From Bacteroidetes bacterium UBA7692 (GTDB taxonomy: Bacteria > Bacteroidota > Bacteroidia > Chitinophagales > LD1), in contig DLGO01000038.1 of NCBI GenBank assembly GCA_002482725.1, positions 10,753 to 74,752 on the forward strand: 64,000 nt of DNA, written 5' to 3'. Made by a program: the position numbers and the translations under genes. The notes under the pieces were generated by a model. The model did no database searches and was not told where the DNA came from. It saw only the letters and a program-made list of their open reading frames with translations. This document shows positions 26,368-34,775 of the stretch, in pieces (the first letter of the stretch is position 1; every line of letters begins with the position of its first letter).

Positions 26368-29300
26368 ATGAAATCAATTTTTTCCAAAATGGCATTACTG
26401 CTTGTATGCAGCTTGTTTTTGCTTCAGGCAAGGGCGGGCATTACCATACTATCGCCAAATGGTGGCGAACTGCTACAGTCATGGGTGCCGATAACAGTAA
26501 CATTCAATGTCAGCGGCTCTACATCGGCGGTTAATATCTATTTTTCAGAAAATGGGGGCTATACATATAAGGTTTCTAAATTGAATGCCGTTGTAAATCC
26601 TAATTCGGTTAACTCAATTCAGGTAAACACTCAATTCTCCGCATTCCCTCAATATGTTATTAAGGTAGAGGATGCCGCTGCTGCCACGGACTTTGACGTA
26701 ACTGACAAGTTTATTTTTGTAACTCCGAATTTGGATATATATGCTTTTGACAGTGTAACTACATCAATGAATACCCCAATTACATTCTCATCCAGCATTT
26801 TTAGCACGGTATCAGAAAACCATAATTTCATCAATCATTCCGGTTTGCAGCATGGAACTTTGGTGTTGTCGGGGGATTCTACTTTTACATATACGCCAAA
26901 CCCTGGTTTTGTTGGTTTAGATACGCTCAATTATTACATAACCAACGATCAGACTCCGGTAGGATATGGTGTAGGATTTGCCAGGATATATGTGGCATGT
27001 AGCATAAGTGCAGATGCAGGAACCGATGTAGTCAGCTGTAATCCGGGGAGCATTGCCCTGGGTGGCAGCACTGTTGCTTCCGGTGGTACTGCGCCGTATC
27101 GATATTTGTGGCAATCGCCCAACATTAGCCTAAGTGATTATTCGGTTGCTAACCCAACAATTACCGGTGCGTTGACAGGCACGGCGAATTTTTCTTTGAT
27201 TGTTAGAGATGCAAATGGCTGTGAGGCAACTGATGATGTCCTGATTTCTAAAAGCATGGCACAGTTTACTATTGTTACCGATAATGTAGCTAATGAAACG
27301 TGTAATTCCGGCAATGGATCCATTGAGCTGAGCATAACGGGTAATGGAGCTCCTTTTACCTTTAGCTGGACGGGCAGTACTGCGGTTACAGAGGATCTGA
27401 CGCCTGTGAGTGCCGGCACCTATTCGGTAACTGTAACAGATGCCGGAGGCTGTACTTTATCACAGAACTTTACGGTTAGTAGCACAGGAACTCCTGCGTT
27501 TACAATTGTGCAGGATTCTGTAGGTGATGAGATATGTGGCAATGCTGCATCCGGGTTTATAGATATAAGTATATCGGGTGCAGGTGCGCCATTTAGTTAT
27601 GCGTGGGCAGGAGGTGTGTCCACACAGGATTGGAATGGGTTGGTTGCCGGTACTTATAATGTAACAGTAACCAGTGCCTCGGGCTGTATGGTATCTGCAA
27701 GTTTTGTAGTAGGATATCGGACAGGGATGTTTGTGAACGGTATAGTTACTGGCATTGGGTGCAGTGCTACAGGAGGGATTGACTTGACGGTAAATGGAGG
27801 TAGTCCACCTTTTACTTACCTGTGGAGCAATGCTCAAACTGCCGATGATGTACAAGGTGTAAATATTCCCGGCACTTATATAGTCACGGTGACGGATAAC
27901 AATAGTTGTACAGAGGTGCGCTCCTACTCAATAACGAAGTTGCCCAACGCACTGGGCGTATCTATACCTGCGGATACCTTGCTATGCGCAGGCGATTCTG
28001 TTCCTTTATACCTAACTTCCCTATTGGGTGGCGTATGGCCATATACCGTGGAATGGACGGCCAATGGAGTAGCTTTGCCGGATACCACTGGCTTTTGGGC
28101 AAAGCCTGTGGTGAATACTGAGTACATAGTTAATGTGACAGACTTTAGCGGATGCACGGGGACGGATACCGTAGAGGTAAATGTAAGCAGCGATTTTATA
28201 ACATTTCAGCTTGATTCTATTGTTTCAGCCGGTTGCCCTGCCCTATATGGTGACATATACATTACTACAAGTAGCACAGCATTGCCGCTTACTTATGTAT
28301 GGAATGATGGTGTGACGACCGAGGATAATACCTCCGCGCTTGCAGGAGTACATACGGTTAAAATAAGGAATGCAAGCGGATGCTGGTTAGAGGAATCATT
28401 TAATGTGCCATATCCTGTGCAGGCAAAAATAAATGATGGAATGGATACCACTTTTTGTAGTCTGGATAGCGTGAAGCTATATCCATACATGTCGGGTGGT
28501 ACCAAGCCGTATACTTTTACAATGTATTCCAGTCTGGGTCTTGTATCCGGTGATACCATTGTAACTGTTAAGCAGGCTTCAACTGCCAATTACAGGCTGC
28601 TGGTTACTGATGCAAAGGGCTGCACGGCTGCCGATACTGTGGTGATAGCTATAGATACATGTGTGTGGCCAGGCGATGCCAATTATGATGGCCTGGTAAG
28701 CTCAGACGATGTGCTCAATTTAGGGTTGGCATATGGTGCCACAGGAACAACGAGATTTGGATTTATGAATTGGGGCAGGTATGTATCGAAGGATTGGGAA
28801 GCGTTTTTTGCGGATGGCCTTGATTATGAGCATGCAGACTGTAATGGAAATGGCATAATAAATCACGACGATACATTGGCGGTTACAAATAACTATAGCC
28901 TTACACATGCCAGAGGTGGCTGGGTAAATGGTGATAGATTTGCAGACCCTAAATTGTTCACTACGTTTGCGGCAGACACAGTGTATGCAGGCGATGTGCT
29001 TAGAGCTAGAATTCAACTGGGAGAGAGTACCCTGCCTGCTACAGATGTGTTTGGTATTTCATTCAGGATGCACTTTCCTCCTGGCAAGGTAGAAGAGTTC
29101 CGTGGATTGGATTTTACCGGTAACTGGATAACATCCGGCAACAACAATCCCATATACTTCCGTAAGGTAAATCTTGCTCAGGGATTTGCAGATATATGCG
29201 TGGTGCGCACGGATAATACGGATAAAACAGGATTCGGCTTGGTTGCCAATGCTGATTTTGTAATGAAAGAGGATATAACCGGTAAGAGCGATAACAGGAC

Positions 29301-29664
29301 ATTCTCGACCTTTGAAGTATCATACAGTAATGTGAAAATGATTTCTGCAAATGAGGCGGCGTTGCCTGTGTTTGCAGATGAGAATGAGGCCGTGTTAGCA
29401 CAGTTCCCTAACGGGTTAAAAGATGTAAATGAGGCGCAGGCTACAGTGTACCCTAACCCTGTGTACCACACTATGGTGTTGTTAGCGGATGGTGTGCTGA
29501 AGGAGGTATTGCTGATAAACAGCATGGGAGAAAACAATACTGTACCTATGCAAATAAATGGCAATGCTGCCAATATTGATGCCTCCGGATTGTCTGCGGG
29601 CGTTTATTACTTGCACCTGACAACAACCAATGGTAAAGCTGTGAGGCGTATAGTGAAGTATTGA
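26368..29664 (+). CDS. T9SS surface protein with SprB repeats, dockerin-like loops and cohesin-like domain (paralogue B)
   Basis: 1098 aa from the ATG at 26368, chosen because it starts a clean signal peptide (MKSIFSKMALLLVCSLFLLQ). An in-frame ATG at 26332 would lie inside the shared upstream element. Domain order repeats that of paralogue A: PNGGE/KNH-like domain, Big_9-like module, SprB-type repeats (four here instead of seven), PKD-like modules, EF-hand-like loops at ~770-782 (GDANYDGLVSSDD) and ~825-838 (DCNGNGIINHDD), cohesin-like domain and type A sorting domain ending KAVRRIVKY. The C-terminal ~330 residues are closely similar to paralogue A, so the two arose by duplication, with repeat number changing afterwards. 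Confidence 0.85.
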   Translation: MKSIFSKMALLLVCSLFLLQARAGITILSPNGGELLQSWVPITVTFNVSGSTSAVNIYFSENGGYTYKVSKLNAVVNPNSVNSIQVNTQFSAFPQYVIKVEDAAAATDFDVTDKFIFVTPNLDIYAFDSVTTSMNTPITFSSSIFSTVSENHNFINHSGLQHGTLVLSGDSTFTYTPNPGFVGLDTLNYYITNDQTPVGYGVGFARIYVACSISADAGTDVVSCNPGSIALGGSTVASGGTAPYRYLWQSPNISLSDYSVANPTITGALTGTANFSLIVRDANGCEATDDVLISKSMAQFTIVTDNVANETCNSGNGSIELSITGNGAPFTFSWTGSTAVTEDLTPVSAGTYSVTVTDAGGCTLSQNFTVSSTGTPAFTIVQDSVGDEICGNAASGFIDISISGAGAPFSYAWAGGVSTQDWNGLVAGTYNVTVTSASGCMVSASFVVGYRTGMFVNGIVTGIGCSATGGIDLTVNGGSPPFTYLWSNAQTADDVQGVNIPGTYIVTVTDNNSCTEVRSYSITKLPNALGVSIPADTLLCAGDSVPLYLTSLLGGVWPYTVEWTANGVALPDTTGFWAKPVVNTEYIVNVTDFSGCTGTDTVEVNVSSDFITFQLDSIVSAGCPALYGDIYITTSSTALPLTYVWNDGVTTEDNTSALAGVHTVKIRNASGCWLEESFNVPYPVQAKINDGMDTTFCSLDSVKLYPYMSGGTKPYTFTMYSSLGLVSGDTIVTVKQASTANYRLLVTDAKGCTAADTVVIAIDTCVWPGDANYDGLVSSDDVLNLGLAYGATGTTRFGFMNWGRYVSKDWEAFFADGLDYEHADCNGNGIINHDDTLAVTNNYSLTHARGGWVNGDRFADPKLFTTFAADTVYAGDVLRARIQLGESTLPATDVFGISFRMHFPPGKVEEFRGLDFTGNWITSGNNNPIYFRKVNLAQGFADICVVRTDNTDKTGFGLVANADFVMKEDITGKSDNRTFSTFEVSYSNVKMISANEAALPVFADENEAVLAQFPNGLKDVNEAQATVYPNPVYHTMVLLADGVLKEVLLINSMGENNTVPMQINGNAANIDASGLSAGVYYLHLTTTNGKAVRRIVKY

Positions 29665-29691
29665 AAGTAATTTTTTGAAAGAGTATTAGAG

Positions 29692-29728
29692 AAGGAAAGT
29701 CTGACAGCGTCAGTCTTTCCTTTTTTTA
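29692..29728 (+). terminator. intrinsic terminator of paralogue B
   Basis: Stem AAGGAAAGTCTGAC / GTCAGTCTTTCCTT with one T-T mismatch, AGC loop and T7 tract, 28 bp after the stop. Confidence 0.8.
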
Positions 29729-29886
29729 TTTGATGGAACATCATAGTGTTATTGTAATTTATATCCCATTTTATTTTAGAAGTATAGATTTTAAGTAATT
29801 GTATATGAATTATTTAGTCTGATTTATACTTTTTTATTTATTCCATTATTATTAAAATATGCACTGATGACTCAATCTGTATTGAG

Positions 29887-29912
29887 ATATGTTTACATCG
29901 TGAAATATTGTC
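29887..29912 (+). promoter_or_regulatory. shared upstream element, copy 3
   Basis: Begins ATATGTTTACATCGTG and keeps AAATA-TG at the same place as copies 1 and 2, with about five differences over 26 bp. It ends 40 bp before the ATG at 29953. Confidence 0.5.
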
Positions 29913-29952
29913 TAAAACAGGATAAGGAATGATTAATTTTAATTTCAGATAT

Positions 29953-32730
29953 ATGAAACCACTTTTTCTTAAAGCTATTTGCTCACTTGTATTTGCTTTT
30001 ATGGTGTTGCAGAATGTAGCGGCCAATACCGCACCATCAGCCTTTGGCGATAGCTTGAATACAACCAAGAATACCGCGCTTACATTTAAGCCATCCTTTG
30101 GTGATGCAGATTTGATAGATGATCATATAGCGACTGCGGTTACAAACCCGGTAAATGGTGCAATAGCTAAGGTGGATGATACCACTTTTCTTTACACGCC
30201 GAATAATAACTATGTAGGGTTGGACACCTTTACCTATAGTATTTGCGACAATGGATCGCCGGTATTATGCAGCCAGGGTTTTGTGCGGATATATGTAGGT
30301 TGTGAGGAGCTGATAGTTAATGGAGGAAAGGACTCTACTGTGTGTGGTACAGCATCAATTGTTTTGGGAGGCAACCCCACTGCAGCAGGTGGCAGCGCAC
30401 CATATACATACAATTGGCAATCTACAATTGGCATATCTCCTGTAGCCAACCCGGTGATCAATCCTTCGGGTTCCTTTCATGTATTCCTGTATGTTATGGA
30501 TGCCAACGGGTGCATCGGTCAAGATGATTTTCAGGTGACTACCAGTGCGGCAGGTTTTTTTGTGGTGCGGGATAGTGTAAGAAATACTACCTGTGCGGGA
30601 AATGATGGGTATATACAAATATCGGTGACGGGAACCGGTGCGCCATTTTCCTATGCGTGGACCATGGGTGCAACAACTGAAGATATTACGGGTCTTGTAG
30701 CCGGAGCTTATACTGTAACGGTGACAGAGAACTCAGGCTTGTGTAAAGTGACACGCAGCTTTACGTTAACTCCGCTTACTATACAAACAATTGCTATACG
30801 CGATACTACTTGTGCTGCTACAGGTAGCATTGATATAAATGTTGTTGGTGGAGGTTTTGGATATAGCTACCTCTGGAGCAATGCGACCATAACACAGGAT
30901 ATAAATAGCCTGAGCGCCGGCACCTATTCGCTAACAGTAACAGATGCTGATAACTGCACGGCAACGCAGTCTTATACGATAAGCAATGCGGTAAATTCGG
31001 TCTTAGCCAATGCAGGCAAGGATACAGCGCTTTGTTCGGGTTCTTCTTTGATACTAGGGGGAAGTGCTACTGCAATAGGTGGGACGGGACCATACACCTA
31101 CAGGTGGAGTGGCGTAAATGTAACTGATACGGCTTTAGCGAATCCTGTTGTGGCAGCGGTTGCAGACAAATCTTACTACCTGACTGTAACAGATGCCAAT
31201 GGATGTACAAACCTGGATACTATAGTAGTGAATACAAGTAACCAGGATATAAATATTGTTACCGATTCGGTGGTAAGTACCTGTGTTACGGGCGTTGGGG
31301 GAATATACATAACGGCGAGCAGCGGTAGCACTCCGCTTAGCTATGCATGGAGCAATGCCGCTACTACAGATGATATAGCGGGTCTGGCTGCAGGTACATA
31401 TACGATAACCGTAACGAATGCTGCAACATGTACTAAAACGCAAGGGTTTAGTATTCAAAACTCTATACTGGACGTGAAGATAGGTATGGGAAACAGGGAC
31501 ACTTCATTTTGCTACCTGGATACATTCAGGCTGCAGGCTGTGATACTGATGGCAGGCTCTGCACCATACATTTACGATTGGACCTCATCCAATGCGGGAT
31601 TTAGTTTTAATGATACTTTGCTGCAGAGAAGAGAAAAGTTTAATACCACTTTCTATCTGAAGGTTACGGATAGCAAAGGCTGCTTTGATGTAGATACTAT
31701 GCTCGTAAGGGCTGACACTTGCGTATGGCCAGGCGATGCAAACTATGATGGCGCGGTGCTGATGGATGATGTGCTGCAATTGGGCGTGGCTTTTGACTCA
31801 ACCGGCTTTGGCAGGCAGCAGGCCTCCAATACATTTATTTCACAGGTTTCGGAAAACTGGAACAGGCAATTTGCCGGTGGGTTGAACTACGAGCATGCAG
31901 ACTGCGATGGAAATGCAGTGGTGAATCATGATGATACATTGGCTATATCGCTGAACTATTCCCGAACGCACTCCCGTGGAGGGGCATGGGTAAATGGTAA
32001 CAAGCTGACCGATCCTATGCTGTTTACAAAGTTCAACGATGATACAATTGCGGCTAGTAGCAAACTAACGGCTGCAATACAACTGGGCAATATTGATATA
32101 CCGGCAACAGGTATGCTGGGCATATCTTTCAGGATGCACTTTCCGGTAAATAAGGTAGATACTTTTCTGGGGTTGGACTTCAGCGGCAACTGGTTTGTGG
32201 CAGGCAACAGCAATCCTATTTTCTTTCGTAAGCTGAATTTCACTCAAGGGTATATAGATGTATGTGCAGTGCGTACAAATCACAGCAACAATACAGGATT
32301 TGGCCTGGTGGCCAATGCAGATTTTGTAATGAAAGATGATATAACAGGAAAGGACAACATTGCAGTATATTCTTCTTTCCCAATTACCTATACTGATGTG
32401 AAAATGATTTCTGCAACAGAAGATTCATTGCCTGTATATGCTGAAGAAAATGCCACGGTGCTGGTGCAGCTGGTAGATGGAATAAAAGATATAAATGAGA
32501 TAAACGCTACGGTATACCCTAACCCTGTGCACCAGACCATGCTACTGATAGCAGATGGTGTGCTGAAGGAAATACTGCTGATGAACAGCATGGGTGAAAG
32601 CATTATGGCACCAATGCAGATAAATGGCAATAGCGCTAATATAGATGCCGCAGACCTGGCAGCAGGTGTGTACTACCTGCACCTAACTACTGCCAATGGC
32701 AAGGCGGTGAAGCGCATAGTGAAATACTAA
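29953..32730 (+). CDS. T9SS surface protein with SprB repeats, dockerin-like loops and cohesin-like domain (paralogue C)
   Basis: 925 aa from the ATG at 29953, which opens a normal signal peptide (MKPLFLKAICSLVFAFMVLQ); an ATG at 29929 would put nine polar residues ahead of it. The PNGGE/KNH-like domain of paralogues A and B is missing: the mature protein begins directly with the Big_9-like module (TFLYTPNNNYVGLDTFTYSI). Three SprB-type repeats, PKD-like modules, EF-hand-like loops at ~593-605 (GDANYDGAVLMDD) and ~650-662 (DCDGNAVVNHDD), a cohesin-like domain and the sorting domain (VYPNPVHQ...KAVKRIVKY) follow. It is the most reduced of the set. Its SprB units are more diverged in the GC-poor spacer strands. 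Confidence 0.85.
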   Translation: MKPLFLKAICSLVFAFMVLQNVAANTAPSAFGDSLNTTKNTALTFKPSFGDADLIDDHIATAVTNPVNGAIAKVDDTTFLYTPNNNYVGLDTFTYSICDNGSPVLCSQGFVRIYVGCEELIVNGGKDSTVCGTASIVLGGNPTAAGGSAPYTYNWQSTIGISPVANPVINPSGSFHVFLYVMDANGCIGQDDFQVTTSAAGFFVVRDSVRNTTCAGNDGYIQISVTGTGAPFSYAWTMGATTEDITGLVAGAYTVTVTENSGLCKVTRSFTLTPLTIQTIAIRDTTCAATGSIDINVVGGGFGYSYLWSNATITQDINSLSAGTYSLTVTDADNCTATQSYTISNAVNSVLANAGKDTALCSGSSLILGGSATAIGGTGPYTYRWSGVNVTDTALANPVVAAVADKSYYLTVTDANGCTNLDTIVVNTSNQDINIVTDSVVSTCVTGVGGIYITASSGSTPLSYAWSNAATTDDIAGLAAGTYTITVTNAATCTKTQGFSIQNSILDVKIGMGNRDTSFCYLDTFRLQAVILMAGSAPYIYDWTSSNAGFSFNDTLLQRREKFNTTFYLKVTDSKGCFDVDTMLVRADTCVWPGDANYDGAVLMDDVLQLGVAFDSTGFGRQQASNTFISQVSENWNRQFAGGLNYEHADCDGNAVVNHDDTLAISLNYSRTHSRGGAWVNGNKLTDPMLFTKFNDDTIAASSKLTAAIQLGNIDIPATGMLGISFRMHFPVNKVDTFLGLDFSGNWFVAGNSNPIFFRKLNFTQGYIDVCAVRTNHSNNTGFGLVANADFVMKDDITGKDNIAVYSSFPITYTDVKMISATEDSLPVYAEENATVLVQLVDGIKDINEINATVYPNPVHQTMLLIADGVLKEILLMNSMGESIMAPMQINGNSANIDAADLAAGVYYLHLTTANGKAVKRIVKY

Positions 32731-32757
32731 GCGGCTAGATTAATACGGCTAAAAGCA

Positions 32758-32788
32758 AAAAGGGGATTGACATTGTCAATCCCCTTTT
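32758..32788. terminator. bidirectional terminator (paralogue C / TetR)
   Basis: A perfect 14-bp stem AAAAGGGGATTGAC / GTCAATCCCCTTTT with an ATT loop between convergent genes. The core is nearly the same as the terminator at 26128, another trace of gene duplication. Confidence 0.8.
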
Positions 32789-32810
32789 GCTTTATAATGA
32801 TATGCTGCAA

Positions 32811-33413
32811 TTAAAGATCGTCCAGTACTTCTGCCTTGGCTTTTTTGGTAGCAGGTTTCTCCAGGCGGTATATGATGCGCTTGTGGGTGTTTTCTATATA
32901 GCTTTTATCGTTGAAGATACGCGCCATCATAATGCTGCCCTCTACTTCGGCTACGCTACGCTCAGCTAATTCACTGGCTATGTTTTCGGCGTATTTGTCC
33001 TGATAAATGAATTTAAGCGCATCGAAAAAATCCTGGAAAAACTGGCGGATGATAGGATTGAACTGAGGCACTACGAGTGCGCTCTCTATACCCATGTTGC
33101 CATATAGCTTGCCTGTTTTGGCATCGAAGAAAACTTTCTCTGATTCTGCCGCCAGGTTTTTTAGCCTTTGTACTGCAGGAATATTCTCTTTGTAAGCCTG
33201 TGCAAATATGTGGGTGCGGAAGTGCTCGTGTACGTATTTAATAACGGTCTCCATCAGCTGTTCCTTGCCACTGAAGTAGTGGTAGATACTGCCCTTAAGA
33301 ATACCGCATGCGCGCGCGATGTCTGCCATGGATATATCGTTGTAGCTTTTCTGGCGAAAGAGCTTCAGCGACTGTACTATGATTGCCTGTTCATCAACCT
33401 TTTGTTTGGGCAT
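32811..33413 (-). CDS. TetR/AcrR family transcriptional regulator
   Basis: A 200-aa DNA-binding repressor. The N-terminal helix-turn-helix is clear (ISMADIARACGILKGSIYHYF, residues ~27-47), and the remaining helical domain would bind an unknown ligand. The start at 33413 (MPKQKVDEQA) is preferred. A longer frame opening at 33464 begins upstream of a good TATATTTG promoter box and adds 17 atypical residues. The C-terminal tail is Lys/Ala-rich. It is transcribed divergently from the PLP-enzyme gene (184 bp between starts), so that gene and itself are the likely targets. Confidence 0.85.
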   Translation of the reverse strand: MPKQKVDEQAIIVQSLKLFRQKSYNDISMADIARACGILKGSIYHYFSGKEQLMETVIKYVHEHFRTHIFAQAYKENIPAVQRLKNLAAESEKVFFDAKTGKLYGNMGIESALVVPQFNPIIRQFFQDFFDALKFIYQDKYAENIASELAERSVAEVEGSIMMARIFNDKSYIENTHKRIIYRLEKPATKKAKAEVLDDL

Positions 33414-33448
33414 TGCGCTTTTATTTTCAGTGCTTAAATGTAAGTGCA

Positions 33449-33456
33449 AATATATT
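33449..33456 (-). promoter_or_regulatory. candidate -7 box (TATATTTG) for the TetR gene
   Basis: On the minus strand TATATTTG followed by CAC fits TAnnTTTG exactly. It lies 36 bp ahead of the start at 33413, giving a ~28-base leader and supporting that start. Confidence 0.45.
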
Positions 33457-33542
33457 TTTACCAAACGATAGTTCGATAAAAAATATGTTATGGCTTATGC
33501 ACATCGAAAAATGGCCGGAATGCGGATACGGGGCGGGATCAT

Positions 33543-33550
33543 TACATTTG
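33543..33550 (+). promoter_or_regulatory. candidate -7 box (TACATTTG) for the PLP enzyme
   Basis: TACATTTG fits TAnnTTTG exactly and lies 47 bp before the ATG at 33598. No TTTG -33 element is visible at the right distance. The box favours the 33598 start over an upstream in-frame ATG at 33490. Confidence 0.35.
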
Positions 33551-33597
33551 TAGGGCATGGCGGCAAATTGCCGTTTTTGCGAACTAAACAGAGCAGC

Positions 33598-34758
33598 ATG
33601 GACTACGACTATATCATAAACCACCTGGGCGAAGACCGGGAGAAGTACTTTGGAGCGGTGTCGCCACCCATTATGCAGACGAGCAACTTCGGCTTCGGCA
33701 CAGTAGAGGAGATGCGGCAGGCGCTGATGGATGAGCAGGCAAACCACCTGTATACCCGTGGTAATAACCCCACGGTAGAGATATTACGGAAAAAGCTGGC
33801 TGCGCTGGCCGGGGCGGAGGATGCCCTGGTATTTGGCAGTGGCATGGCGGCGATAAGCTCGGCATTGCTATCTAATGTAAAAGCAGGCGACCATGTGATG
33901 TGCATGCTGCACCCATATAGCTGGATAAAGCGATTGGTAGGCGTAATACTGCCACAGTTTGGAATAGAGGGCCAGTTTGTAGATGCTAAGGATATAGATG
34001 CCGTAAAAGCTGCTATAAAGGATAATACTACGGTGATAATACTGGAAAGCCCCAACACCTTTACATTTGAGGTGCAGGATATAAGGGCGATAGTAGCGAT
34101 AGCCAAAGAGCGTGGAATAACTACCATGATAGATAATACCTATAGTACCATGCTGGGGCAGCGGTGCATAGAGCTGGGCATAGACATAGAGCTGCACTCG
34201 GCCTCTAAGTATATATCGGGGCACAGCGATGTGGTGGCCGGCGTGGCAATAGGTAGTAAGGAGCATATAGCCAATATCTACAAGAAAGGCTTTATGAACC
34301 TGGGTGGTATTATTTCGCCAAATGATGCATGGCTGCTGCTGCGTGGTTTGCGGACATTGAAGCTGCGGCTGAAACATATAGCAGAGAATACGCAGCGGGT
34401 GGTGGACTTTATGGAGGCACAACCGCAGGTGACTAAGGTGCTGTATCCATTCTCTACAAGCTTTGCGCAATATGAGCTGGCAAAGGAGCAGATGCAATGG
34501 TGCGGGGGATTGTTTTCTGTATTGCTGAATACAGAAGATGTAGATGTGATAGAGCGGTTTTGCAACGAGCTGAAATACTTTCAGCTGGCAGTGAGCTGGG
34601 GCGGGCATGAGTCGCTGGTGATACCTGCCTGTGCTGCCTTGCCCAAGAATGCCTACCGCAGCCATGTGCCGCGCAACCTGGTGCGCCTGTACTGCGGGCT
34701 GGAAGATGCCGAAACACTAACAGGGGATTTGAAGAATGCGCTGCAATATGTAGTTTAG
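33598..34758 (+). CDS. Cys/Met-metabolism PLP-dependent enzyme (trans-sulfuration type)
   Basis: 386 aa, a fold-type I pyridoxal-phosphate enzyme of the cystathionine gamma-synthase/lyase and methionine gamma-lyase family. Visible are the YTRGNNPT phosphate-contact segment at 52-59, SGMAA at 81-85, cofactor Asp179 (MIDNTYST) and Schiff-base K204 (SASKYISGHSD). The tyrosine that stacks on the cofactor in the family's YGGT motif is replaced by the sequence HPYSW, so substrate choice may differ from the classic enzymes. It starts divergently from a TetR regulator and is followed after 17 bp by DUF2851 and then PspC, probably one transcript. The precise reaction cannot be fixed. Confidence 0.8.
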   Translation: MDYDYIINHLGEDREKYFGAVSPPIMQTSNFGFGTVEEMRQALMDEQANHLYTRGNNPTVEILRKKLAALAGAEDALVFGSGMAAISSALLSNVKAGDHVMCMLHPYSWIKRLVGVILPQFGIEGQFVDAKDIDAVKAAIKDNTTVIILESPNTFTFEVQDIRAIVAIAKERGITTMIDNTYSTMLGQRCIELGIDIELHSASKYISGHSDVVAGVAIGSKEHIANIYKKGFMNLGGIISPNDAWLLLRGLRTLKLRLKHIAENTQRVVDFMEAQPQVTKVLYPFSTSFAQYELAKEQMQWCGGLFSVLLNTEDVDVIERFCNELKYFQLAVSWGGHESLVIPACAALPKNAYRSHVPRNLVRLYCGLEDAETLTGDLKNALQYVV

Positions 34759-34775
34759 CCAATAGATAGAACACT

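Noticed and set aside
33868..34665. 265-residue minus-strand frame over the PLP enzyme
   Set aside because: It is opposite an intact enzyme with PLP-Lys and cofactor motifs; composition is Tyr/Cys/His-rich as expected for a shadow.
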